DNA from: Chitiniphilus purpureus
Lineage (GTDB): Bacteria > Pseudomonadota > Gammaproteobacteria > Burkholderiales > Chitinibacteraceae
Assembly: GCF_025642115.1 (NCBI RefSeq)
Contig: NZ_CP106753.1
Location: forward strand, 2,255,501-2,319,500
Length of the DNA stretch: 64,000 nt
Direction: 5' to 3'
Part shown: piece by piece, positions 27,146 through 34,935 of the stretch
How positions within the stretch are numbered: the stretch's first letter is position 1
Layout of the letters: each line of letters begins with the position of its first letter
Made by a program: the position numbers and the translations under genes
Notes under the pieces: generated by a model
Database searches by the model: none
The model's input: only the letters and a program-made list of their open reading frames with translations
Told to the model about the DNA's origin: nothing

Positions 27146-28852
27146 ATGCGCGAATTCCTCAGCAGTCTGCTATCCCGCGACAAGTCGCCGCTTGCCAGCT
27201 CCAAGGCCGCGCTCGCCTGGTACAGACGGATCGAGATGCTCGATCCGCAAACCCAGCTTGGCAAGGTGATCGAAGTCCTCGGCCGCTACCTGGAGCTGGC
27301 CCCTCGGCCCGATTTCGAGTCGCTGCAGGCGCTAGTGCTGCTCGATGGCGCGGTGCAGACCCCGCTGGAGGCGATCTGCTACCAGTACGTCTCCAATCCG
27401 CGCATGGCCAAGGATATGGAACAGCGGCTGTGGCACGACATCGTTGCCTTCTCGCAGCGGATGGCCGATTGCTACCAGCGCTTCATCGAGCACGAAGGCG
27501 ATGAGCTCTACCGCACCGCCGGCTATACCGAGCAGATGCCGCTGGTGCTGGCGCGCAGCCTGCATTACATCGCCATCCAGGCCAAATGGCACTACTTCCG
27601 CTTCGAAAAGGCACCGGGCAAGCTGTGGACGCTTGCCCACCGGTTTTACCGGCTCTCTGAAGTGGAAGGGTTCGACTGCAACCCATTTCCGCTTTATCCG
27701 GGGCGCGATCGTGGCGTGAGTTCGTGCGCCGACGAGTATATCCAGCTCTTGATGCTGGCCACCCTGTCGGCCAACAACCTGTCGGTACGGCAACTGGATT
27801 GGGTCGATCAGTGGCTCGACAACTGGTCCAAGCTGATCCAGCTGAACCGCCGCCATCAGGAAGAGCGCGATCATTTCTGCGTCAACCTACAGGAGGCACA
27901 AGGTCCGCAGAAGATCCAGGCGGATTCGACCGGCGAGCCGTTCCGTTACTGGGGGCTCTTTGATCTGCTGCATCAAGTGCAGGAGACAGCCAAACGGCTC
28001 GAGGCCGGTGTCGCGCCGGCCGAGCTGGGCCTGGGCGCGGATTGCCGGGCGCCTTCGTGCCTGGAGCTGCTCAAGCACCTGGACATGTTCTGGAGCATGT
28101 CCATCCGCAATGCGCAGATCCAGCGCAGCCAGCGCCGCGACGTGCGTAAGGCGGCCCAGGTGCTGCACGGTCTGGATGTGATCTGCCAGCAGGTGAGGGC
28201 GGACAACGAGAAGTTCAGCAGGCAGCCGGTCGAGACCCGCACCCAGGTCGACTATGACGAGCTGATGGACATGCGCTTGTACGGCTTCGTCTCGTCCCGT
28301 ACCCGTTCCAAGCTGCAGCAGGTGCCGCCAAGCACCCATTCACGCGCACCCGAATACCCGACGTGGCTGATCGAGAACGAATCCGAAGGCGGCTTCGGCG
28401 CCTTGCTGCGTTATTCGGAGAACGAATGGATCCGTCCCGGCGTGCTCTTGGGCATGCGGCTGGGCGATGCGCAGAACTGGCACGTGGGCGTGGTGCGCCG
28501 ACTGGTGCGGCGTGGGGCGGACGAGGTGGCGGCTGGCATCCAAGTGCTGTCGAGCACCCCGGTCGCAGTCCATATCCAGCAGGTGCAGGAAAGCGCGCGG
28601 ACCAAGGTGCCGCTTGCCGAATTCCTGGATGGTGGCAGCGCCGAGCTGCCCAGCCCCAAGCTGGCGTTGTATCTGCCATACAAGGGGCAGGGCGGCGCCA
28701 ATCTCAATACCCTGATCCTGTATGGCGCCGACTATGCCAGCGATCGCCTTTACCGGGTGCAGGCACGCGAGCGTGGTTTCACCGTCGGCCTTGAGTCGGT
28801 ACTGGAAAAGGGCGTGGACTGGACCTGGGTGACCCTGCAAGTCGTGAAATGA
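27146..28852 (+). CDS. Large conserved hypothetical protein with possible C-terminal PilZ domain
   Basis: 568 residues, no signal peptide or clear membrane span. The N-terminal ~400 residues are helical with many aromatic and charged residues (for example DMEQRLWHDIVAFSQRMADCYQRFIEHEG). After about residue 375 comes SSRTRSKLQQVPP and then WLIENESEGGFGALL. The second segment fits the PilZ signature D/N-x-S-x-x-G, and the Arg-rich stretch before it could be the RxxxR half. PilZ domains bind cyclic di-GMP. The match is partial, so c-di-GMP binding is an inference. It is adjacent to a SpoIIAA-like gene. Confidence 0.55.
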   Translation: MREFLSSLLSRDKSPLASSKAALAWYRRIEMLDPQTQLGKVIEVLGRYLELAPRPDFESLQALVLLDGAVQTPLEAICYQYVSNPRMAKDMEQRLWHDIVAFSQRMADCYQRFIEHEGDELYRTAGYTEQMPLVLARSLHYIAIQAKWHYFRFEKAPGKLWTLAHRFYRLSEVEGFDCNPFPLYPGRDRGVSSCADEYIQLLMLATLSANNLSVRQLDWVDQWLDNWSKLIQLNRRHQEERDHFCVNLQEAQGPQKIQADSTGEPFRYWGLFDLLHQVQETAKRLEAGVAPAELGLGADCRAPSCLELLKHLDMFWSMSIRNAQIQRSQRRDVRKAAQVLHGLDVICQQVRADNEKFSRQPVETRTQVDYDELMDMRLYGFVSSRTRSKLQQVPPSTHSRAPEYPTWLIENESEGGFGALLRYSENEWIRPGVLLGMRLGDAQNWHVGVVRRLVRRGADEVAAGIQVLSSTPVAVHIQQVQESARTKVPLAEFLDGGSAELPSPKLALYLPYKGQGGANLNTLILYGADYASDRLYRVQARERGFTVGLESVLEKGVDWTWVTLQVVK

Positions 28853-28895
28853 CGGCAATGCCGCACCAAGCGGCACGCCGTATCCCTGCCGGTGC

Positions 28896-29570
28896 TCAGC
28901 CGAGCACGTCGGCGAGGAACCTGCCGATGAGCAGCAGTTCCGGTGGACAGACTGAATGCTGCATCGGATAGCGATGCCACTGCACCGGATTGCCGAATCC
29001 GGCCACGCGCTGCTGTGCCTGCTCGCCCAACTGGATCGGTACGACCGGGTCCATGCTGCCGTGGGCGGCAAGGACAGGTGTCGTGGCATTGGCCGACGTC
29101 CGCTCTTCGAGCAGCGCCGGTACCGGCAGGTAGGTGGACAGTGCGACGATGCCGGCCAGCCGTTCCGGATGCAGCAGGCCGGCGGTGTAGGCGATGGCCC
29201 CGCCTTGCGAAAAACCGGCCAGTACAATGCGTGAGCACGGCACGCCCCGATCGTTTTCCCGGGCGATCAGCTGGCGGATCAAGGCGACCGCGTTGCGCAC
29301 CCCCTGTTCGTCGGCGTGCCGTTCTATCCTGTCGAAGTACGCGATGTCGTACCAGGCGCGCATCACGTAGCCGTTGTTGCAGGTGACCGGGATCATCGGC
29401 GCGTGGGGGAATACAAAGCGTACCGCCAGCGCATCGGGCAACGTCAGCGCAGGTACGGCCGGTGCGAAATCGTGGCCGTCGGCGCCCAGGCCATGCAGCC
29501 AGATCACGCTGGCCGTGGGCGCCGGCGCCGTTTCGATTTCCACGCAAGGCAGCAGCGGAAGATCAGCCAT
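28896..29570 (-). CDS. Alpha/beta-hydrolase carboxylesterase (phospholipase/carboxylesterase family)
   Basis: A 224-residue cytosolic serine esterase of the EstB/acyl-protein-thioesterase-like family. Oxyanion/lid start VIWLHGLGADGHDF, nucleophile Ser121 in GFSQGG, acid Asp174 in HGSMDPVVP, and His205 in YPMQHSV. The length is typical. The physiological substrate is unknown; short acyl esters are usual. It lies upstream of the HAD gene's convergent side and is downstream of that gene on the same strand, with a 66-bp gap. Confidence 0.9.
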   Translation of the reverse strand: MADLPLLPCVEIETAPAPTASVIWLHGLGADGHDFAPAVPALTLPDALAVRFVFPHAPMIPVTCNNGYVMRAWYDIAYFDRIERHADEQGVRNAVALIRQLIARENDRGVPCSRIVLAGFSQGGAIAYTAGLLHPERLAGIVALSTYLPVPALLEERTSANATTPVLAAHGSMDPVVPIQLGEQAQQRVAGFGNPVQWHRYPMQHSVCPPELLLIGRFLADVLG

Positions 29571-29636
29571 GTGGTCGGTTACTCCTTGAAAGAGGATCGT
29601 GGTGTGGTGGATGGCGTGCGCCGCCGCGGCATGGCC

Positions 29637-30299
29637 TCATGGCGCACGGGCCACGGTGATGCCGCCACCCACGCCCGGGGCGAAACGCAGTGCCTGCCAG
29701 TCGGCAATGTGCAGGTCTGCTTCGCACAGCGCTGTTCCGGCATGCGAGGTGGTCAGTGCAATGACCGGCATGCTGGCTGCGCGGGCTGCCCGTACACCGC
29801 TCGGTGCATCTTCGAATGCAAGGCAAGCGGCGGGCGCAACGCCCAACTGCGCCGCGGCATGCAGATAGGGATCTGGGGCGGGCTTGCCGCGTGCGACGTC
29901 CTCGGCGCAGACCATCACCGTCGGCGCAGTGACGCCGCAATGGGCAAGCTTCACCTTTGCCAGGGCCCGTGGTGCGGAGGTGACGATGGCGATGGGCAGT
30001 CCGGACAACTCGTGCATTCTTTCGACGACACCGGCAATGGGCCGGGTGCCTTCCAGGTCGGTCAATTCCCGCTGCAGCAGCTGCTGGTATGCCTGCTCCT
30101 GATCCAGATGCGGTGCGAACCGTCGTAGGACGTCACGGCCACGCACACCGTGCAGATGCGCCAGCAGCGTATCGGCGTCGACCCCGGCTTCCTGCGCCCA
30201 GGTGCGCCAGATGCGTTCCACGCATGCGGTGGAGTCGATCAGGGTGCCGTCCATGTCGAACAGCAAGGCGGCAAAGTTGCAGGGCAGGGCGAGCGGCAC
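29637..30299 (-). CDS. HAD-superfamily IA phosphatase (phosphoglycolate/sugar-phosphatase-like)
   Basis: About 220 residues. Nucleophile motif FDMDGTLIDS (Asp15), motif II IAIVTSAPR, Lys in RGKPAPDPYLHAAAQLGV and motif IV AFEDAPSGVRAARAA, with a helical cap between. The group dephosphorylates sugar phosphates or phosphoglycolate; the exact substrate cannot be read. The start is the GTG preceded by GGAAC, 13 bp after darP; upstream in-frame codons overlap darP. Co-transcription with darP is likely. Confidence 0.85.
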   Translation of the reverse strand: MPLALPCNFAALLFDMDGTLIDSTACVERIWRTWAQEAGVDADTLLAHLHGVRGRDVLRRFAPHLDQEQAYQQLLQRELTDLEGTRPIAGVVERMHELSGLPIAIVTSAPRALAKVKLAHCGVTAPTVMVCAEDVARGKPAPDPYLHAAAQLGVAPAACLAFEDAPSGVRAARAASMPVIALTTSHAGTALCEADLHIADWQALRFAPGVGGGITVARAP

Positions 30300-30312
30300 G
30301 GCGGTGTTCCGA

Positions 30313-30852
30313 TCAGTTGGCGGGTGGTTCGGCGATCCGGTCCTTGAGCAGTTGGAACAGCTCACGGAAGGCCTTGGGCGGTGCCATCTTGCCGGCGGCC
30401 GCGTCGGCGCGTTCCTTTTGCGCATTGCGGATCAGCTGCCGCAGGCGCTGGATGTCCACATCGGGATGTTCACCGATGAAGTCCTCCACCGCCTTGGGCT
30501 CGGCCAACAGCCTTTCGCGCAGCCGTTCCAACTGATGCAGCCATGCGGTATGGCGGTCCGACACGCCAGCAAGCTTGTCCAGCAGTGCCTGGATCGGCGC
30601 GGGGTCGACATCGCGCATCAGCTTGCCTATGTATTGTCTTTGTCGGGCGATCGCACCGTGGGCCTTGAGCCGCTTGGCTTCAATCAGCGCATCGAACAGC
30701 TTGTCCGGCAGCGCGAGGCTTTCCAGGTATTTGCGATCAAGCGGTACCAGGGCTTCGCCCAGGGCTTGCAGCGCGTGCATGTCGCGCTTCATCTGCGATT
30801 TGCTGACAGGTTCGATTCCGTCTTCGTCGCGCTCGGCGTCTTGCTGATTCAT
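30313..30852 (-). CDS. darP: Ribosome biogenesis factor DarP (YjgA)
   Basis: A 179-residue, highly charged helical protein that helps late 50S assembly. Characteristic features: VSKSQMKRDMHALQALGEALVPL, LPDKLFDALIEAKRLKAHGAIARQRQYIGKLMRDVD and the Arg/Lys-rich C-terminal helix LRQLIRNAQKERA. The length matches the family. It is divergent from pmbA, the classical yjgA-pmbA pairing in proteobacteria, which supports both calls. Confidence 0.93.
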   Translation of the reverse strand: MNQQDAERDEDGIEPVSKSQMKRDMHALQALGEALVPLDRKYLESLALPDKLFDALIEAKRLKAHGAIARQRQYIGKLMRDVDPAPIQALLDKLAGVSDRHTAWLHQLERLRERLLAEPKAVEDFIGEHPDVDIQRLRQLIRNAQKERADAAAGKMAPPKAFRELFQLLKDRIAEPPAN

Positions 30853-30855
30853 CGT

Positions 30856-30884
30856 TTGGGCGGCTTTTGCAAAAACGTTATGAT
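30856..30884 (+). promoter_or_regulatory. Candidate sigma-70 promoter of pmbA in the darP-pmbA gap
   Basis: TTGGGC, 17 bp, TATGAT. The -10 block is good and the -35 poor. A 7-bp inverted repeat CGTTTGG / CCAAACG flanks the -10 region (30853-30859 and 30886-30892), which could be an operator or chance. Confidence 0.35.
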
Positions 30885-30931
30885 ACCAAACGGTCCAGGC
30901 GGCACCGCCGCCAGTAGAACAAGGAAATCAC

Positions 30932-32263
30932 GTGTCGGCTTTCTCCTTCAGCGAACAGCAATTGCAGCAACTTGCCGCCCAGGTGCTAGACCAGGCGCGC
31001 AGCCAGGGCGCCAGCGCCGCCGACGTCGAAATCTCCGAGTCGGTGGGGCAGAACGTCAACGTGCGCTTGTCCGAAGTGGAGACCATCGAATACAACCGCG
31101 ACAAGGCGGTCGGCGTGACCGTCTACCTGGGCCAGCGCAAGGGGCACGCCAGCAGCTCCGATTTCTCGGCGCAGGCGCTGGCCGATACCGTCGCGGCAGC
31201 GGTGGCGATCGCCCGCTACACCGCAGAGGACCCTCATGCCGGCCTGCCGGATGCGGCCGAACTGGCCACTGCGTTTCCGGATCTGGCGCTCCATCATGCA
31301 TGGGCGCTGCCGGTCGAAGGGGCGATCGATCTTGCGCGCGATTGCGAGGCGGCAGCACGCGCGGTCGATCCGCGGATCACCAATTCGGATGGCGGCAGCC
31401 TGTCCACCCATGCCTCGCAATGGGTCTACGCCAATTCGCTCGGCTTCAGCGGCAGCGGTCGCGGCACGCGCTATTCGCTGTCGGCGGCGGTGATCGCCGA
31501 AGAGGACGGCGCCATGCAGCGCGACTACTGGTACAGCGCGGCGCGCGATCCGGCCGATCTGCTGTCGCCGCAGACAGTGGGTCACCGGGCCGGCGAACGC
31601 GCTGTGCGACGGCTGGGCGCGCGGCGTATCAAGACCGGCGAATACCCGGTGCTTTTCGAGGCCCCGGTCGCCAGCTCGCTGCTGTCGCACTGGGTTTCGG
31701 CGGTGAGTGGTTCGAGCCTGTACCGCAAGTCGTCGTTCCTGCTCGATAGCCTCGGCACCCAGGTGTTCGCCCCGTGCGTCAACATCGTGGAAGAGCCGTT
31801 CCTTGCCAAGGGCCTGGCCAGTAGCGCGTTCGATGCTGAGGGCGTTGCCACCCGGCGTCGCGAACTGGTGCAGGATGGGGTGCTCGACGGCTACTTCCTG
31901 TCGAGTTATTCGGCGCGCAAGCTGGGATTGCGCACCACCGGCAATGCAGGCGGCCCCCACAACCTGCTGGTCTCGCCGACCGGCACCTTCGACGGTCTGC
32001 TGGCGCAGCTGGGGACCGGGCTTCTGGTGACCGAACTGCTCGGGCATGGCATCAACCTCGTCACCGGGGACTATTCGCGGGGCGCGGCCGGGTTCTGGGT
32101 CGAAAACGGCGTGATCCGGTATCCGGTGGAGGAAATCACCGTGGCCGGCAATCTGCGCGACATGTTCCGTCGGATCGGCGGCATCGGCGATGACGTGCTC
32201 ACCTCCAGCAGCCGCCGTGTCGGCTCCATCCTGATCGAGCGGATGACTGTGGCGGGATTGTGA
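30932..32263 (+). CDS. pmbA: PmbA/TldE-type metalloprotease subunit
   Basis: 443 residues of the TldD/PmbA family. PmbA (TldE) pairs with TldD to cleave small peptides such as microcin B17 leader and CcdA. The HExxH zinc site belongs to TldD and is absent here, as expected for PmbA. Seen: VEISESVGQNVNVRLSEVETIEYNRDKAVGVTVYLGQRKGHASSSDFS and the C-terminal GHGINLVTGDYSRGAAGFWVENGVI. GTG start after AAGGAAATCAC. tldD is not in the window. Confidence 0.93.
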   Translation: MSAFSFSEQQLQQLAAQVLDQARSQGASAADVEISESVGQNVNVRLSEVETIEYNRDKAVGVTVYLGQRKGHASSSDFSAQALADTVAAAVAIARYTAEDPHAGLPDAAELATAFPDLALHHAWALPVEGAIDLARDCEAAARAVDPRITNSDGGSLSTHASQWVYANSLGFSGSGRGTRYSLSAAVIAEEDGAMQRDYWYSAARDPADLLSPQTVGHRAGERAVRRLGARRIKTGEYPVLFEAPVASSLLSHWVSAVSGSSLYRKSSFLLDSLGTQVFAPCVNIVEEPFLAKGLASSAFDAEGVATRRRELVQDGVLDGYFLSSYSARKLGLRTTGNAGGPHNLLVSPTGTFDGLLAQLGTGLLVTELLGHGINLVTGDYSRGAAGFWVENGVIRYPVEEITVAGNLRDMFRRIGGIGDDVLTSSSRRVGSILIERMTVAGL

Positions 32264-32886
32264 TGCTGGGCAAGCCACCATACTGGGATGACGCCTGCGC
32301 GCAGCTGGGCGGGCGCGATCCGGTGCTGGCACGGCTCATTGCCAGCTATCCGGGCATCAGCCTGCAAGGCCGGGGGGATGTGTTCCTGACGCTGGCGCGC
32401 TCTATCGTCGGCCAGCAGATCTCGGTCAAGGCCGCCGATTCGGTGTGGAACCGGCTGCAAAGCGCGCTGCCCGATGTCAGCAGCGCTGCAGTACTGGCGT
32501 CGGACACCGCTGCGCTGCGTGCCTGCGGGCTGTCGCAGCGCAAGGTGGAATACCTGGCTGATCTGGCGCGGCATCATGCCGAAGGGCGCCTCGCATCCGA
32601 GCGGCTGGCGCTGATGGACGACGAGGCGGTGATTGCCGAACTGGTGGCGATCCGTGGCATAGGGCGCTGGACCGCCGAGATGTTCCTGATGTTCCATCTG
32701 ATGCGCCCCGACGTACTGCCGCTGGACGATATCGGCCTGATCAAGGCCGTGGCGCTGCATTATCACGACGGAGAGCGCCGGCCGCGTCAGCAGCTCAGGC
32801 TGCTGGCAGAGGCATGGCAACCCTACCGTTCCGTTGCCACCTGGTACCTGTGGCGCAGCCTGGAGCCGGTACCGGTATCGTACTAG
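32263..32886 (+). CDS. DNA-3-methyladenine glycosylase II (AlkA-like, HhH-GPD)
   Basis: About 207 residues, the compact AlkA form without the N-terminal TBP-like domain. HhH-GPD fold: LARSIVGQQISVKAADSVW, hairpin IRGIGRWTAEMFLMFHLM, and catalytic Asp in LPLDDIGLIKAV. It excises alkylated purines in base-excision repair. The ATG overlaps the pmbA stop (TGATG); a GTG one codon earlier is also possible. The pairing with pmbA appears positional rather than functional. Confidence 0.88.
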   Translation: MLGKPPYWDDACAQLGGRDPVLARLIASYPGISLQGRGDVFLTLARSIVGQQISVKAADSVWNRLQSALPDVSSAAVLASDTAALRACGLSQRKVEYLADLARHHAEGRLASERLALMDDEAVIAELVAIRGIGRWTAEMFLMFHLMRPDVLPLDDIGLIKAVALHYHDGERRPRQQLRLLAEAWQPYRSVATWYLWRSLEPVPVSY

Positions 32887-33160
32887 CGCGAAGCGGCAGT
32901 CAGATACAGGTCGAGGAGGAAGGCCGCGCAGTGCAACGCACGGCAATGGCAGACCGCATCCGCCGGCGCCGCGCAACGCGGCGCTGTACCCGGCCTGCGG
33001 CCGGGGCTGGGGGCCGGCCAGCGCTGCCAAACCGCTTGCAGAGATGGCCATCCGCTGCCCCGCGCTTCGCGCAGCCGTCCTGCCCGCAGATCAATGCCGC
33101 CCACGCCTGGATAGCGAGGCGCCCCGGTGCCTGGACTGGCTGCCCCTGCCGGCCAAGGTG
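32887..33160. other. Intergenic stretch without an identified gene
   Basis: About 270 bp of GC-rich sequence between the glycosylase and the convergent dihydroorotate dehydrogenase. The small open frames on both strands show no family resemblance and lack good ribosome sites. I see no clear terminator, repeat array or RNA gene. Confidence 0.5.
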
Positions 33161-34108
33161 CTACAGCGTCTTGAGCCGGCCACGGAATTCATCGATACGC
33201 CGGTAGCCCTTGTGCGCCATCAGTTCGGCCAGCTCGCGCGCCAGCCGCTGGAAGATGCCCGGCCCTTCCTCATACAGCGCCGTGCCCACCTGGACCAGCG
33301 TGGCGCCGGCCAACAGATGCTGGAACACATGCTCCCCGGTGCGCACGCCACCGCAACCAATGATGGTCTTGGTGGGGCAGCGTCGGTGGAAAGCATTCAC
33401 ATTGGCCAGTGCGGTCGGCAGCACATAGTCGCCGCCCAGGCCGCCGAAGCCATCCTTGGGCCGGATCACCGCACTTTCCTGCCCGGTATCGATGATCAGC
33501 GCGTTGCCTACCGAGTTGATGCAGGTGATGAACGCCAGATGTTCATAGCGGTTGAGGATCTGCGCCACCGTATCGAAGTGCGCGAAATCAAAGTAGGGCG
33601 GCAGCTTGACGCCGAACGGGCGGCGATAGGCGGTGGCCACTTCGGCAAGCAACTCGTCCATCGCTTCGAAGTCGTAGCCCGGCTGGGCCTTGCCCGGCAC
33701 GTTGGGGCAGGACAGGTTGATTTCCAGCAGCGCCGGCAGTACCACGTCGCGCAATGCCGCGACGATGGTCAGGTTGTCATCCAGCGACAGGCCGGACACC
33801 GACACGAACAGCGGCTTGTGGTCGTAGTCGTGATGGGCGGCATAGTCGAGGTAATACAGATAGCCTTCGTTGGGCAGGCCCATCGAGTTGATGCTGCCCA
33901 GCGGCAAGGCACGGTAGCGCGGCTCGGGATTGCCGTCGCGGCGGACCAGGGTGCAGCTCTTGGTGACGATGGCGGCCGCTTCGCTGTCAGCCAGCGCGTC
34001 CAGCTGCGCGGCCAGCGTGCACCACACGCCGGCGGCATTCATCAGGGGATTGGCCAGTGGCCGCTCCAGGAATTCGGTGCCCAGGTCAGGGGTTGCAGAG
34101 GTTGGCAT
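33161..34108 (-). CDS. pyrD: Dihydroorotate dehydrogenase, class 1A (fumarate-type)
   Basis: A 315-residue cytosolic FMN enzyme oxidising dihydroorotate to orotate in pyrimidine synthesis. Segments: NPLMNAAGVWC, VTKSCTLVRRDGNPEPRYRALPLGSINSMGLPNEG, and catalytic-loop Cys in EINLSCPNVPGKAQPGYD, where class 1 uses Cys and class 2 Ser. GCGGVRTGEHVFQHLLAGATLVQVGTALYEEG follows. There is no N-terminal membrane helix, unlike the class 2 enzyme normal in proteobacteria. By similarity class 1A uses fumarate as acceptor. No other pyrimidine gene is adjacent. Confidence 0.88.
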   Translation of the reverse strand: MPTSATPDLGTEFLERPLANPLMNAAGVWCTLAAQLDALADSEAAAIVTKSCTLVRRDGNPEPRYRALPLGSINSMGLPNEGYLYYLDYAAHHDYDHKPLFVSVSGLSLDDNLTIVAALRDVVLPALLEINLSCPNVPGKAQPGYDFEAMDELLAEVATAYRRPFGVKLPPYFDFAHFDTVAQILNRYEHLAFITCINSVGNALIIDTGQESAVIRPKDGFGGLGGDYVLPTALANVNAFHRRCPTKTIIGCGGVRTGEHVFQHLLAGATLVQVGTALYEEGPGIFQRLARELAELMAHKGYRRIDEFRGRLKTL

Positions 34109-34254
34109 GGGGCTCTCCGTTGTGCCGAATCGTCATCAGCTTAGGAGCGGCCCCGGCATTGCGCCGTGCGCACGATCAAGAAACCGTCATTTCGTAGCGT
34201 TGCGGCAATGCGGTGAAGGCTGGGTCCCCACCAGGTTGAACGTGCAAGGCACCG

Positions 34255-34716
34255 TCATGCCTCGCGCGGGTCGGCACTGCCATCCGCGCTGGCCAGCGCT
34301 GCCATCACCGCACGCCATCCCTGTTCGGCCGGAGCGCCATGCGCGTCGAACACCCGGGCCAGCAATGCGCGCTGAGCGCCGGACAATTCCGCTTCCAGCG
34401 CGGCGCCTGCCGCGGACAGCGCCAGCCGGCGCATGCGCCGGTCGTGCTCGGCGACTGTGGCGACGATCAGACCCGCTTCCTGCAACTCGCGCAACGGACC
34501 GTGCAATGCCTGTTTGGTGACACCGAGCCGGGCGATCAGGGTATTGACCGACAAACCCGCTTCACGCCCGACGAAATACAGCACCCGATGATGCACGCGC
34601 CCCCAGCCCCGGGTCGCGAGCAGCGCATCGGGCTGCGCGGTGAAGGCGCGGTAGGCGTAATAGAAGAGTTCCATCGCGGCATGCAGCCGCTCATCCTGGG
34701 TTTTATGGTCAATCAT
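34255..34716 (-). CDS. MarR-family transcriptional regulator
   Basis: A 153-residue winged helix-turn-helix protein. Core: RVHHRVLYFVGREAGLSVNTLIARLGVTKQALHGPLRELQEAGLIVATVAEHDRRMRRLALSAAG, matching the MarR recognition helix and wing. It is divergent from an aminotransferase gene, and two palindromic sites lie in the shared gap, one covering its own start codon. Autoregulation and control of the aminotransferase are likely (inference). The ligand is unknown. Confidence 0.88.
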   Translation of the reverse strand: MIDHKTQDERLHAAMELFYYAYRAFTAQPDALLATRGWGRVHHRVLYFVGREAGLSVNTLIARLGVTKQALHGPLRELQEAGLIVATVAEHDRRMRRLALSAAGAALEAELSGAQRALLARVFDAHGAPAEQGWRAVMAALASADGSADPREA

Positions 34717-34721
34717 ATTGA
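34709..34721. promoter_or_regulatory. Palindromic operator candidate 1 (TCAATCATATTGA)
   Basis: Inverted repeat TCAAT-CAT-ATTGA overlapping the marR start codon. MarR proteins bind short AT-rich palindromes of this kind. Binding here would block marR translation initiation or transcription start. Confidence 0.5.
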
Positions 34722-34750
34722 CTTATAAGAGTGGGGTGGCGATGATATGG

Positions 34751-34761
34751 CAATAATATTG
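34751..34761. promoter_or_regulatory. Palindromic operator candidate 2 (CAATAATATTG)
   Basis: Inverted arms CAAT / ATTG around AAT. Its right side ATATTGACTT repeats exactly the ten bases found in site 1, 41 bp away, about four helical turns. This spacing suits two MarR dimers bound on the same face. Confidence 0.5.
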
Positions 34762-34935
34762 ACTTTCATGTCACTCACCCGCCGCGGCCATCGTGTACCC
34801 GCGTGCCTCGCGGCGGCAGGGCGAACCGTACCAGTTCCATGCCTTGAGGTGAACCGCAGCGCCTACCCGCGCTGCCTGCCATCGCAGCCCGGCTGCCGTT
34901 CCGGCCGTTCCCACCCGTCATCCTGGAGCACCACG

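Noticed and set aside
28859..28875. Hairpin TGCCGC-ACCAA-GCGGCA between convergent PilZ-like and esterase genes
   Set aside because: Only 6 bp with no T-run; too weak to call a terminator, though position is suitable.
32887..33160. Small genes in the gap after the glycosylase
   Set aside because: Short frames on both strands lack ribosome sites and recognisable sequence.
34747..34935. Upstream extension of the aminotransferase
   Set aside because: Pro/Arg-rich, not like the family, and it would start within the operator region; the ATG at 34936 is better.
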